The position numbers and the translations under genes were made by a program. DNA of 64,000 bases from Diphasiastrum complanatum (taxonomy: Eukaryota; Streptophyta; Lycopodiopsida; Lycopodiales; Lycopodiaceae): assembly GCA_029204225.1 (NCBI GenBank), contig CM055093.1, positions 17,509,041 to 17,573,040 of the forward strand, given 5' to 3'. Below, one piece after another: positions 1 to 13,545 of the stretch. The notes beneath the pieces are model-generated. The model was not told the DNA's origin, searched no databases, and was given only the letters and a program-made list of their open reading frames with translations. Within the stretch, counting starts at the first letter, position 1; the number at the start of each line of letters is the position of its first letter.

Positions 1-573
1 CCTAGAGAGAGGCATTCCTCATCATAATCTATGCAACAAAGGTTGGGAGGAGACAAGGCAGCCAACTCCACCATGTTTCGTGTCCTTTGATGTTTGTAAA
101 TGCAGGGAGATTGACAGGGATCGACATTGCGAATTGTTGCGCATGGGATGAGCTAAGTTTTAAGTGAAGTTTCAGATTTGGAGTCTGACACCACCCCTGT
201 GTCTACTCCTACGTGTCTGTGTGTCAGGTGGCTGTGATCCTATGCCCTAGGATGGCCCTACCCACTGTGATGATGCCTGGCCGACGGTTGCCTGTGATGC
301 TCCACTCCTGTCTACAAAAAGCGAACTCAGTCCCCCCTCCCAGAACCTCTAGGTCTCCCTCTAGGCCTATGTGCAGGAATGGCTGGCTCCTCCTCTGTCT
401 CTGCATCAAGGTCCACCATCAGGTCAACCAGGTCCTCCCCCCTCCACCCCCATCTCCTCATCCTCCTCCGTATCCCCCTCAACCCACTCCTCCTCCTCCT
501 CATAGTCAGCCCCGAGCCCCTCTCCACCCTCTGAGCCCTCATCATCTCGCTCCTCAGCCCTCTCCCGCACCCT

Positions 574-1190
574 CTATGTCCTCCTCTGCCGCCGTAGATC
601 CCATGCGTCAGCCTGTGCCCTATAGAACTCTCTATAGATCTCATCATCCATCTCCTCCTGCGTGGGTGGTGCCCGAGAAGCAACAGCTGCCGAGTCCACC
701 AAGCAAGAGTCAGGGTTCACCTGCAACCAAAAACAACACATTGTTGTCATGCAGGTATTCTGCAATTCATTGCATATTTCGAAAGCAATTCAATTCGTCA
801 AAGCATAGCAAGAAACAAGGGGTAATAATGTTACTCACCTCGAGCATCTAGCCCTCTCCGCGTGTGCGCCTCAGCATACGGCCGTTGGTGTTCACAAACA
901 CCAACCGCCTACACTGCTCGATGGATAGCCTGTTCCTCTTCTGCGTGTGATACAAGGCCCAGGTGCTCCAATTCTGCTCACAAGTGGATGCTGAACAATC
1001 TGGTTCAAGGACTCTCTCGGCCAATCGCCGCAGGTCACCTGTGTTGCGCCCGTGGTAGCTCCACCACGTAACGGGCCTCAGCCGGCGGGCCTCAGCTGAT
1101 CCTCCCTCAGCCGGTCAACTCTTCCTTGCACAATAGCTGGCCGCCAGGGCCAAGTGTTGTGATGCAAACCTTCTTGGGACCCAAGCCGTG
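574..1190 (-). pseudogene. hAT-superfamily transposase, C-terminal dimerisation region (relic)
   Basis: The minus frame reads GLHHNTWPWRPAIVQ, then, after a short duplication, TWWSYHG, RRLAERVLEPDCSAS, CEQNWSTWALYHTQKRNRL and LVFVNTNGRMLRR. This is the typical order of the plant hAT C-terminal domain (WW, CSAS.CE.NWS, H.KKRNRL). A clean intron (donor CTCGAG then GTGAGT, acceptor TTGCAG, 721-838) leads to a second exon with VNPDSCLVDSA and EEMDDEIYREFYRAQ, ending at TAG 574-576. Defects are a duplication that shifts frame (two CTGAGGCCCG copies around 1075-1105) and a TAG just before the donor. The N-terminal catalytic part is absent or beyond recognition. Further down the same strand (327-570) another frame holds an AT-hook-like RPRGRPRG. 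Confidence 0.78.
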
Positions 1191-1239
1191 TTGATGTATG
1201 TCCTCACCCTATCTTGTAGCATTTTGGAAGTTTTCTATT

Positions 1240-3410
1240 AAGGGCCTCAATTTTGTAAGTAGATACCCCCATTCATAGTACAGTTGACCGATTTACATCC
1301 ATTTTGTTGCTGGAGACTTGTTATAGACTGCAGGACAGTCTGTGATCTGCTTCATGCTCAGCTCATTAATGTTCACATAATGATCTTAGTTAGAGATTTT
1401 CCTATGATCCTTCAGCTGGCTGTCCATATTTTTCATATGTGATGCATCATGTGATAGTGGTCATAATTTGGTAATACATCACTGTCCAGGTGTCTTTAAT
1501 CATTTGCAGACCGGATCTAGCAACCCATGACAACAGCAAGAGAAGGAGGTGATTTTTTCAGCCCATAGTGAAAGGACTAAGTCATTTGCGGCTCATTGCT
1601 GAAGGGGGAAACTGGTTTCAGCCCATTGCTAGAAGAGGAAAGCCATTTGCAATCTGTTGTTGAACAAGAGCATCATTTTGTTTACATTCCTGGTCTAATG
1701 CAGATTTTATAGCTCTTTGCTTGAGGAAACAGCCCATATAATCCATTTTGCTGTTCATCATAAAGTGATTTTCCATCTACTGTTCATTGCTGAAGGAGAA
1801 CATTTACCACATCTATATGGAAGCTTTTCATCAATTTTTCAGCCGTTGTTTAGGATGACAGCCTTCTACATAGCCATTCCTTGCCCATTGCTGAGGAGTA
1901 CCTTGTTTGTGGCTTCTACAGCCACATCTACCTTCATTGATGGCTGCCCATTCACTTGCTACTTATTTTTCTTCATCATTGGCCCTTTTTGTCATCATTA
2001 TTGAGGAATATCATCTTTTGGTAACTTCGGTGCATCCTTTTACATCCATTATTGACTTGCAACATCATCATTTTGAGGGATAAAAAGGCCCTATTGCCTC
2101 TGATTACATCCATCACAGGCCCTGATATCATATGGTAGTCTGCTCTGGTCTATTTTAGCTAGTGTGGTGGTTGGAATGATTGAGGAAATTTGGTGGCCAA
2201 TATTTATCTTATTTTACAGTTTTCCATAAATAGTATGCTATCTACGTTGAGCCACCATTTGAACACTATTTTGTGGAGGCCTCTGTGACTTTTCTTGGCC
2301 GTCCATACAGAGTATTAGTTCTTACTTGAGGTGGTTATTGGCTATTTATGAGCAAAGTACATAGCCTTTTTGGCTCTTCCTGAGGAGTCGGGAGTATAGG
2401 TGTAGTGGCTGAACCAAACCCAATTTATAGTGTCATCACTTGAGGGCTCCAACCACATGATTGTTGGGTTGCATATCTTGATATAGGATACAACAATGTT
2501 TGAGGTATTTTACTCACTCCTTTGGCGAATCGTTATGACTCCTCAAGCTACCAGTTGCAAGAGGAAGCTGGATGATTGCTTTGAGCTTTTGAGTATGTTA
2601 TAGGAATGCTCACAACTATGTGGAGCAGATCCTATTCTTCTGAGAGGATTGATTGGTCCTATGAGTGAGTACCTAGCCAGTTCTTAGACTCATATTGTTG
2701 CTGCTGTTCATGACGTACATAATACATCATGAACAGCAATCTATTCAAGACTTCAAGGATAAGGTATACTGATATGCCTTGTTACATTGCAGCATTATGA
2801 AGACCATTTTGCTATGATGGCCCAGTCATTCAGGACCTAAGGCCACAGCTTGACCTTCAAGATTCACTGTATGCACCTGTTAGTACTTCGTGATTGCTCA
2901 ATCTGCTATTTAAGAGCTCAAATCATTGGAGCAAAAACTGAAAGAGTAACATATCCATATCATGCACAACTAGCATATGCTACTTGTGTTAGTCATACCT
3001 TGAATAAATGATTGAGAGTTCAGATATGTTGCAGAGACTCCATTGCTTTAGTTGATAGTGACTTGATACATATAACAATATGAACAACAGAGTACTTTTG
3101 CACATTCGAGCTACATTTGAGAATGTACGCAAATCATTACAAAAGCTTGCTATTCTCATGCTTTCCATAGCACACAGATGCTATGATGATCTAGGATCGA
3201 TTTGATTGTTCCACCACAAACATAAAAAATTACATTGTTTATGTTGAGATCATTTTTGGTTTCAACTTGCTTTACTTCTTTACATAACATCACTTTGAGC
3301 ATCATTGTCACTTTAAATGGTCAGGGGTATAATTACAAGATATAGATTCTCGTGAATACTACATCTCATCTCTAGGAAGAAGTTTCCAAGGCTTATGTTG
3401 CAAGTATAAT
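1240..3410. other. Non-coding stretch without a recognised gene
   Basis: AT-rich DNA without a convincing ORF. It holds degenerate copies of a CATTGCTGA(A)GG motif (about 1590, 1624, 1785, 1888) and a short hairpin at 2703-2737. It may be an old LTR or leader of the gypsy relic that follows; I cannot show this. Confidence 0.5.
2703..2737. repeat. Short hairpin (15-bp arms, one mismatch, 5-bp loop)
   Basis: Arms GCTGTTCATGACGTA and TACATCATGAACAGC pair except at one position, around the loop CATAA. No gene context or terminator logic applies in a plant nuclear region. Confidence 0.6.
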
Positions 3411-3419
3411 CAGTGTTAA

Positions 3420-4330
3420 TTGGAAGAGTCAATTCAGGTCCAACTACAACACAGGCACCATCAGAGCCCTCTAGAGTCTATTGTGCCACAAGCAATTACA
3501 GAGCTCCTAGAGCAGTACCATCATGTTTCTTATCAGCCCTGCTCCTTGCCACCGTTGCAGGATGTTATTACCACTTTGACCTGCTTCCAAACAGTACCTA
3601 CATCGTCCTCTATACCACATGTCCAGCTTTGAGCATGAGGAGATTCAATGGCAAGTATCGGATTTATTACAAAGAGATTTGATTGTGCCTAGTCAAAACC
3701 CTGCCGCTGCTCCTGTTTTAATTGTTCATAAGAAAAAAGGTACTCAATATTTAAGGACTGATTTCAACCTCTTAACAAAGAATGTGTTAAGAAATGGCAT
3801 CTAAATCCACATGTGATGATCTACTCGACCAGCTATCATTATCCAAGGGATGAGTACAAGACTACTTTCTTCATCAAGTATGTATGAGTCTCTTGTCATG
3901 GCTTTTGGAGTAACTGATGGCCCTCCTGCCTTCCTTTATGTCATAAATACTGCACTCCATCCTTCGATTGGCAAATTTGTGGTTGTATACAAGCAATGCA
4001 AACGTGTCTTTCCTGTATTTGAAATTGAGTTCCTTGGCTTCTTGATCTCTAATGGCACTGTCAAACTTGACCCTTCCAATGTTACCCAATCCGTACTTGG
4101 CAAATACACATTCATGTTAATGGTGTTCACATGTTTTGGCCCTTGCTACACCTTTTAGGGAAGTCCATTCCCTGCTTTGCTATTGTTGCTTCAATACTTA
4201 GTGCACCTCATAAAGATGTTGTCTTCATGGGACTCTTGGATATCATTTGGCCATTTGATAAGACACTTTTAAAAATGTCTCATCAAGTTTTATCCGGTAT
4301 TCGAGATTTCAGAATACGATTCTGAAGATA
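3420..4330 (+). pseudogene. Ty3/gypsy pol relic (RT to RNase H), heavily decayed
   Basis: Overlapping plus-strand frames give, in pol order, an RT lead-in (LLEQYHHVSYQ, LPPLQDV), FEHEEIQWQVSDLLQR with LIVPSQNPAAAPVLIVHKKK, then YESLVMAFGVTDGPPAF (RT box around [12 protein letters not shown]), IGKFVVVY and EIEFLGFLISNGTVKLDPS. Several frameshifts and stops break it, and the YxDD box is missing: VVVY is followed directly by a cysteine-lysine stretch. The order and spacing identify a gypsy RT. The clade cannot be told. Confidence 0.75.
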
Positions 4331-5938
4331 ATTTGATGTAGCCACTGCTTTATTGATGGGCATCTCTATGTTATGGCACATTGTACATTTCTAGCAACTA
4401 GTTTCATATGATGACAAAATTATTAGCTACCTAGGTATAGCATACTCAATTCTATACATGGGGCTTTAAGCTATCTGCATTTCTACTAGAGAGGAATTAA
4501 AAAGCAGGGAAAGCACACTGGTCTTCGATGCTTTGAAAAGACATCTTGAATCCAACCCTAAACCACTATAATGGCTCTTCCTAGTTTTTTCCAGTGATTG
4601 TACATCCATGGTCAGCCTTGTCAAGCTTGATGTACCACTTTGCCAATAAATCTTCTTGCTTGTTAATTACTCTTCTAAATCTCATTGTTCTCAAAGAACC
4701 ATAATAACGTCAAATATTTCTTGGTTTGTTGTTTAGTAAATAAGAATATATAGTATCTATAAGGTGCATAGAGAGTTAATGTTTGCCCTATAAAAGAAGT
4801 GGTTTTTATTGCACGTATGGATAACAAAAACCATAAATCTTTACTTTGATTATCATATTTCATGAACTTAATGAAGGATATGTATCAAGGTGATTCTTGA
4901 CATGTTGATCAGCTACGAAATCCATATGGCAATACTGACCTTCTCATCTTGAGAAGCAACATCCAAAGACTTAGAACATTGTTTGGAAAATTGCTCTGAC
5001 GTCATCTTGCTCTCATGGATCTAATCTGATAAAAGAGGTGGATTAGTTCATTGATGCCAACTCCTAGCAATCTGTACAAAGCAACAAGTATATCACTCTG
5101 ATGTTTTTATTGCAGCGAAAGACATCATAAAGTTGTTACTTTCCAATGGAGCAAAAAAAACAAAACAAGATTCTCGCAAGACCACAACATGAGAGAGTAG
5201 TCAAAACTTTGAAGTGTCATGAAACCACAAAAGAAACTGGATTTCACATCATAACAAGAGATTCTCGACTATTGTACTTTTAGGTTTCAAACTTCAAAGT
5301 TCAAACTGTCAACTACTCTAACATGACTAAAATTTAACTACAAAGTTACCCAAGTCAATATTGAGGTATTGTTGCAAATGATATTCAACCAATTAGGAGT
5401 TTGAAGCTAGCTACACTTCACAATTTTTTGCTACGGTACACCACCAATTTGAAGCTTATTATCTATTCCAAAATTTTGGTCACTTGTATCACATGCTTGG
5501 TAATTCTTGAAATTTTGCCAAAAAATGCTCAGTAGACAAATTTAACGAGTATTGTGTACTCATGTTCTATATGGAATGTACTGCAGATACTACAAATCCT
5601 AAATACTTGATTTAAGAATAACCTTATAAACTTGATCAAGAATGACTAATAACTATCTGAAATGCCACACTAATCTATGCAAAAAACAAAATACTATACG
5701 GCCGTCTGTAGGCCCTGTACAGTCTGTACTACTGCGAAATTCTATAGATACGTACTTTCAGACCAAGAAACTCAAAAAATTCAGCTCAGTTTGTATGCCT
5801 TTTCAAAAACAGAATATGTACTGCTTTTTGCAGCCAGTCTTACAGACTTCTGCAGCCTTTGTTCGGACTTTTGAAGTCAGCAACAAGTACAACAGGTACT
5901 ATACCGAGCTCAGATGCTGAGACGATATTTAATATTAC
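4331..5938. other. Non-coding stretch
   Basis: AT-rich, many stops in all frames, no family recognised. The first part may be decayed RNase H/integrase of the preceding gypsy relic. Confidence 0.4.
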
Positions 5939-5940
5939 AT

Positions 5941-5941
5941 C

Positions 5942-5986
<45 letters not shown>
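5941..5986. repeat. Compound microsatellite (CT)n(CA)n
   Basis: A CT run interrupted by one CCC passes directly into a CA run. The ORFs that cross it are dipeptide artefacts. Confidence 0.95.
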
Positions 5987-6079
5987 ATTCAACAAATCTC
6001 GCATGCTGCAGAGGGCCACGGTCGCTATTAAGTATCCATAACTGCTACTGTCTTCGGTACAGTCCTTTTCCGCCACTTA

Positions 6080-6620
6080 TGAGGCTATGGTTAGCAATTA
6101 GAGCAGTCAATTTTTTCTTAGATCTTATTTCATTCACAAAATTCTCTTGCATGCAGCTTCATTCTTGCAATACTGCTATCAGCTGTAACTTATAACTCAG
6201 AACCGCCTGGTCTACATCCACAACATTCATGTACGCAAATGGACGAAAAATCTTACCAATCTTAAAGAAACGGACAGCTCCGAAATCTTTCAAAGAATAT
6301 CTTTCAAAGAACTTGCCTGGATCGAACAAAGCACAGCAGGAGGAAATCATGGAGACCGAATGAGCAAAAGCCCCCAAAATCTACTCAATTTTCAAATGAA
6401 GCAGATGCTTGGGATGATCCATACATCCAGATATAGATCCACACACGAAACTCAGAACGCCATCGCCAGAAACCAGAGAAATGACGAGCTCGTATGAAGA
6501 CAACGAAAGAGAATGAAGACGATTGGATCGGCGCAGGCTCGAATCTCCGCCAACCCCTTGGCGCACTTTGCACAGTGCCAAACCGGGCCCAAAGGTCTTT
6601 TCTATTAAAAAAATCAACTT
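6080..6620 (-). other. Possible transcribed leader or first exon on the minus strand
   Basis: Within AT-rich surroundings, 6240-6600 is GC-moderate and on the minus strand pyrimidine-rich, with GAAGATTCGAGCC-like and CTCTTTCGTTGTCTTC-like runs typical of plant 5' UTRs. A usable donor (AAGATTG then GTAAGA) lies near 6255. No protein family is recognised in either minus frame. It could equally be a gene fragment carried by a transposon. Confidence 0.2.
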
Positions 6621-7288
6621 AAATGAATGACATCAGATTTTATCCTTTTGATACAAAAATATCATAACCCAGACTCAACAACAAACGCCCGATACCTCTG
6701 AACTAGGGCATGACATTACACCCATAAAAGCCGAGGCAAGAAAATTTTGGGTAAAATCAAAAAAAAATTTGAGCCTTTACACGCATTCAAGCCTTGATCA
6801 GTATAAAGTCCAAAAGCACTAGAACCTTTCCCTCACTGTTCAGGAAAACCGGCAAACTATAGGAATGGAACCGGCAAGTTTTCTCAAAAATCGGCATCAT
6901 AAAATGTCTGACGATTTTTTATACAAGCATGTATACCTGTTTATAAGTAAAAGCCTTCAAAAAATCGAGAAGTTCTATAAGATGCCGGTTTTTTTAGGAT
7001 AACTTAAAAGAGGTTTCTCGAGCACTAGTTTCACTACACAATGTTTATATTCGATCTTCCTCATGGGGGGCTATCAAGGATCCTAAATAGCACACTAGTG
7101 TATATTCCTTGCCTCCTTTTGAAGTTTGGATGTTACCTAAGATTCAGCATTAACATTGGGAATCTTTTGAATCTTCAATGATAGGGACGTCGCAAAATCA
7201 AAATGTTTTTAAACTATCCAATGTGTGGGGCTTAAAATTGTACGATAATAGGAGGAGGAAGCATATATTTAACCATGTTCGAGGGTTC

Positions 7289-7399
7289 AATTAAGGCCCC
7301 ACTCTCATCCAAGAGTGTAGGTTGCTTGAAAGTTGCAAGGATGATATCTTCACCATCACCAAGGCTTTCTCACTATTAATTGAGAGTGAGGGCCTTATT
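7289..7399. repeat. Inverted repeat, ~20-bp arms 71 bp apart
   Basis: 7289-7308 and 7380-7399 are reverse complements at about 17 of 20 positions (AAGGCCCCACTCTCA against TGAGAGTGAGGGCCTT). It could be the termini of a tiny foldback element. Confidence 0.45.
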
Positions 7400-7961
7400 G
7401 CACCCTTCATCACACTTCAAAATACACTCCTCCCTACATATTGACTTCATATAGGTTTCCCTTGGGCCCCACTCAACTTTGAATATTACAAGATTGTTTA
7501 AGCATTTTGAAAGAAAAAGGGTTTTGTTATTTCACAAGGAAGCTAATTCATCTAGCTTTATTATGTACAATACTTCTTTACATCACATGTTAAAGCAAAG
7601 TCATGAAGGAGCAACATGCTCCAAGGCTCTTCATGCAATGAGTGCAACTCTTATCTAACTTCACTACTATAGGGGTTTTTTCATTGAATATGCTTCATCT
7701 CTTTCTAGATAAATCTTGAAGGTTATGTAATTAAGCATAAAAGCATGATGGGCACCATCTCTCACGTCATTTTTGGTCTTGGAAAGTGAGCTTGGAGTTG
7801 GGGCTCCACCTCCATTAGATGACAAGATTTTGTAGCTCCTCTCTCACTTCTTATTTCTCTTTCTCCCTATCTAGGTTTTTCCTCTCTCTTCAATTCCCTA
7901 CCTTCATAACTCTCTCTACTCCCTACATATTTTCTCTCTCTAATTTCTTTGATTACACAAG

Positions 7962-9366
<1,405 letters not shown>

Positions 9367-9465
9367 GTTCGCGAACCGTTCGTCTTCGTCTGCTTTGACT
9401 TTCGTGTTCGCAAACCGTTCGTCTTCGTTTTCTTTGACTTTCGTGTTCACGAAACTTTTCGTGCT
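9367..9465. repeat. 39-bp minisatellite (two full units plus a partial third)
   Basis: Units start at 9367, 9406 and 9445, each with GTTCGCRAACCGTTCGTCTT. Thirty-nine is divisible by three, so the minus strand reads an in-frame 13-residue repeat (FANTKVKxxEDER) inside an open frame of 126 codons (9211-9591). I do not recognise a protein. Confidence 0.85.
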
Positions 9466-9937
9466 TTGTGTCTCCAGATCTTCGAGTTCGCGAATGTCTT
9501 CGTCGGGCTGAGGGCTGAAAGCTAGCAAGGCTTTGTAATTAAAAACGTTTTGTTTCTTCAGATGTGAATGTGTTACTACTCCATTGAGCACTTTGTTTAT
9601 ATTTTAAAAGTTGAAAAACTTTAGTATGAGTGCACTTTTCATGTGAACGTAAAAGCTATGAAACTTTAAGTTTTGCTACAAGTTAGCTAATTGCAAAAGC
9701 GGTTTTCTTGCATTCACATTATAATATTTGGTGAGCTTATGGTCCAAGTATTTCTTTGTTTGAAAAAGTATGATTGTTGGATGTCATTGAAAAAATATCG
9801 TTGTTAGTTGTTTTGGCTTCTATGGATGTGGAAGTGCACAACTAGAGTGAACTTGTGAGTCTATGCAAGAACTTTGTAGACATGCATAGATTTGAGGAGA
9901 GTGTGAAAATAAAAATTTCAAATATTACACATGAAGC

Positions 9938-10606
9938 TGTCGAAAATCGAGAGGTTAGTCAATAGAAGCTCGAGCGGGTGGTGCGTGTAGGATCGGAGGC
10001 GCCACAGTTAGCAGCAGAATAATCAAGATGAATGATTCATATAGATGAGCAAATAAATGATACAATAGTGAGACTAAAATTGCACTCTGATTAATATCAA
10101 CAATGAGTACATTTGCTTGAAGTAATAACTTCAGCTTGTTGAGCGTGATAACGTTGGCTACAGAAACTCAAAAATCAGAAGAAGTTTTTTGATGAAGATT
10201 AGTCCTTAACTAACTTCCTATCCATAGCTTACAAAATATCTTCTTCTTGCTTGATATCTAATTAGCATTAAATGTTATCTGTCTCATTTATTACAGCCGC
10301 CTTTGAATGTACAAAGTAGGCGGACTGTTAACGCGAAGTTATTGGGTCGGATTTTAGATTGACAATATTGAAATTTACCAGTATCAAAAATTATACAATG
10401 ACTCAAAAAATATATACTGACTCAAAAAATATAGATTTTTTTGAGAAATATATAATTTTTCGAGTCGATCCAGTATAAAAAAATCCTAGAAAATTCGATT
10501 CTGAATTTCGATCTTTTTCTCAAAAATTCGAGCCTTCTTTTTTTGGGTTTTGTACAACTTTCAGGATGCTCATTAATGAATGGATTTGAGGCTGAGCATT
10601 CCAACA
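9938..10606 (-). repeat. 3' LTR of copia A (669 bp)
   Basis: Begins TGTTGGAATGCTCAGCC and ends CGATTTTCGACA on the minus strand. The flanking pentamer GAAGC (9933-9937) would be one target-site copy. It is shorter than the B (1000 bp) and C (895 bp) LTRs and lacks their 34-bp minisatellite. Confidence 0.85.
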
Positions 10607-10639
10607 CTCCCCCTTAATGTGGATCCTGAAAACTTTTGA

Positions 10640-12110
10640 TTTTCAGATTCAACATGTCGTTGAATCTGAGATGGTGCTCTTTTGACAGAGCCTTTATGAA
10701 GTAATTTGCTTTTCTGAGATTTGTCCTGCTACGTCAATTTCTGGATTCGGAGATTGTAGTGGGCTGGAACCATATCAGTCTTTTGTACTCCAATGCTAAT
10801 ATGCATTTCAGATCCTTCATCAGTTTCAGATTGTTACTGAATAGTAGAGTGTCATCTACATAAAGAGTGTTGATGAAGAAATCCGATACATACTTGAAGT
10901 GAATATTCGAGTCTGCCGAGTTTGGATAGAAACCATTCTCATTTAGAAATGCGAATTTGGTGTCCTCTTCTGCTTTGCACTGGTCAACATCAGTGGTTGA
11001 CTTTGCCTCTGAAATAGTGTTGATTTTCTACACAAAGTAGCAGAATGGATCATCCATAAGTTTGGATGGAGGCTGTTTGGATCGAATCAATCTTCTGAGT
11101 TGAAATTTGATCCTTTGATGTGATTCGATCCGTTAAGATTCTAACTCACTTTCAAAGTCAGTATCGATTTTTGACTATTCGACCCTTGAATCGGAATTTA
11201 GTTGTTCGATACTTGGGTCGGAATTTGCTGCAACTTTCTCTTTGTGGTCAAAAATTGGTCTTCCTGAGTGTCTAGGTTGTAGAGCTTGTGTGCCTTGTGA
11301 TCTGGAGAGAAGCCAATAAAAATCGATCTGTTGTTGTTCGATCCTTGGATCAAATTTTTCTGTAAATCAATAGAGATCTGATTGAAAGCATCCAAACACT
11401 CTAATATTTTTGAGTGATGGCTTTCATCCTGTCCACACCTGATAAGGTGTCTTGCATTTAGGGTCGTTGTAAGGGAGGCATGGGCCAGCATGCTCTTTGC
11501 ACTTGCAATGAGTGTCTAATTCTTCCTTTGAGCTACACCATTGGACTGAGGTGAGTAGCTGGTTGTGGATTGTTGTAGGTGTATTCCATTGGCCTTGCAA
11601 AAAGCTTTGAACTTGGTGGAAATAAATACTCTCCCTCCATCAGAACATAGGCTTTGATTCTTCTCTGGGTCAAATTGTCTGCTGATGTTTTGAATTGCTT
11701 GAAGAACTTGAAGGCATCGAATTTTTCTTTCAGAAAATAAGTTGTAGTCCTCCGAGAGAAGTCATCAATAAAATTCAGAAAATAGAAAGCTCCCCCTCTA
11801 GAAATGGTTTGCATAGGGCCACAAATGTCCATGTGTACAAGGTCTAGCAAGTTTCTAAGTATGGACTATATCAAAAATGAAAGGACTTCTAGCATGCTTG
11901 CTGATTATACAGCTTTTACATGGAGTATCAAATTTGCTAATTGTGGGCAGATCTTGTACTAAATTCTATTTTGACATTTGTTGAATACAATGGAATTGAG
12001 GTGGCATAATCTGAAATGCCAAGCATATCAGCTGATTCAAAAGTGGATGTATAAAGAGCTTGACAAATAGAAGAATTGTAGTGGCTGATTTTGCAAAGAT
12101 TGCCACTCCT
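10640..12110 (-). pseudogene. Copia A pol relic (pre-integrase, integrase, RT)
   Basis: In transcript order: pre-integrase piece (NLCKISHYNSSI, ALYTSTFESADM) at about 11940-12110; integrase core LDLVHMDICGPMQT with FLNFIDDFSRRTTTYFLKEK at 11533-11850; then SMLAHASL and SIFIGFSPDHKAHKLYNLDT at 11198-11491; and scraps of RT near 10700-10930. Frameshifts and stops occur throughout, and much of RT and RNase H is deleted before the polypurine tract. Confidence 0.85.
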
Positions 12111-12129
12111 TTTTTTGAAAGCTAGAGCG

Positions 12130-13261
12130 CAACTTGTTGTCATTAATGGGCATGTCTAGCAAATTGCCTTGCAGGTCGGCGAGTATCGCTGCGCCATTAG
12201 GTCGGATCTCTACTACTCTATACGGTCCTTCTCCCTTAAACTTAAGCTTGCCTTTGTGTGCCTTGGCGTTGTATAACAATGCCAATTCTCCCTTGATGAG
12301 ATCCTTGGTTTTGATATTGCGATCATGCCAGGCCTTCCGTCATTGTTTTTCCAAATCTAGGGCATGAAGCACTAGGAAGCGAGTTTCATGAAGTTGAAGA
12401 AGGTTTTCCAATCTCCTCTTGGTTGATTCCTCTGTACTTGGCGATGGCGACTCTTAGACTTGGAATGACAAACTCAGCAGACATTATGGCTTCTTGTCCA
12501 TACACCATCTGAAGCGGAGTTTGTCCAGTACCCACTTTGAATGTGGTTCTAAAAGCCCATAGAGCTGCATACAGCCTGTGTTCCCAATCAAATCGTGAAG
12601 CTTCAACCATCTTCATGATAATTCCGTAGAGGATCTTGTTTGATGATTCTGATTGTCCATTACAGCGTGGATAATAGGGGATACTCTCTCTATGGACAAC
12701 CAAATAAGAGAATAACAGGTCAGTGATAGTCTCGTTTAGGAAATGCATTTCGCGGTCACTCATGAGTTCTAGTGGATTCTCATATAGGAATTTGGCAATG
12801 GAGTTGGCATCAGCCTTTCTCACCACCTTGGCTTCTACCCATTTGGTCAAGTAGTCAGTGGCTACAATAATATATTGAGCTTGTGAGCCACAGGCAGCTA
12901 GACGAATAGGGCCGACGTCGTCGATGCCCCATTTCTCAAATGGCATTTCAGCCAAAATCGGTCGTAACAACATTCTATCCTTTCCCTAGGTTCAATTGAA
13001 CCGTTGGCACACATCACACCTTTTGACCTAATAGTGAATGTCTCTGAACATTGTGGGCCACCATAGGCCGTGTTGCAGTACTTTCCTATTGGTAGCTTCA
13101 ACAGCAAAATGCCCTCCTCCTATTCCTTTGTGGGCGATGCTCACTACTTGGGACACTTCATGCGGTAGGACACAACAACGTATAATTCCATCGTTACAAA
13201 TGCGATACAGCTGTCTTGCTATCAATGTGAAAGGGGCAGATTTATGATTAACCTGCATCAT
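12130..13261 (-). pseudogene. Gypsy integrase (zinc-binding, core, C-terminus)
   Basis: The zinc-binding part (VVSIAHKGIGGGHFAVEAT, HGLWWPTMFRDIHY) lies at 13028-13261. The core at 12386-12973 has EKWGIDDVGPI, a second Asp in LELMSDREMHF and the Glu in CNGQSESSNK, so the DDE triad is present. The C-terminal piece at 12130-12285 (NAKAHKGKLKFKGEGPYRVV, NLLDMPINDNKLR) runs into copia sequence. At least two breaks. Confidence 0.9.
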
Positions 13262-13545
13262 TCTACCTTGCTCATCTCAAGGGGATGACGTCCCGACATA
13301 AGATATCCCACTATGTCAGTAACCCACTCAGGGACGGCGTCAACATGAAATAGTATGGCGTTAGGGAGTTCATCATCGACCCCTCTACTCTCGGGAACAT
13401 TTCGGATCCTTGAGAGGTGATTGGCCAGATAGTATTGTTTCCCTTTACGAATGACGATTTTCAAGTTCTTGAAGAAGCAGTAGCCATCGGGTGATTCGCC
13501 CTATTGTGTAGGGTCTATTTACCAGATATAGTAGGGCTTGGTGAT

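Larger units (their letters stand above)
9938..12120 (-). mobile_element. Copia retrotransposon A (3' portion with 3' LTR)
   Basis: Minus-strand Ty1/copia fragment. The 3' LTR (9938-10606, TG...CA) is preceded by a polypurine tract (AAGGGGGAG, 10607-10615) and by decayed RNase H, RT and integrase. The LTR is homologous to those of elements B and C (shared R/U5 stretch with ATCACGCTCA, AAGCTGAAGTTATTACTTC). The 5' half is missing: at about 12120 the sequence switches to a gypsy element. Confidence 0.9.

Noticed and set aside
213-851. 212-codon proline-rich plus-strand ORF
   Set aside because: It is the antisense of the hAT relic and its acidic/GA-rich continuation; composition alone keeps it open.
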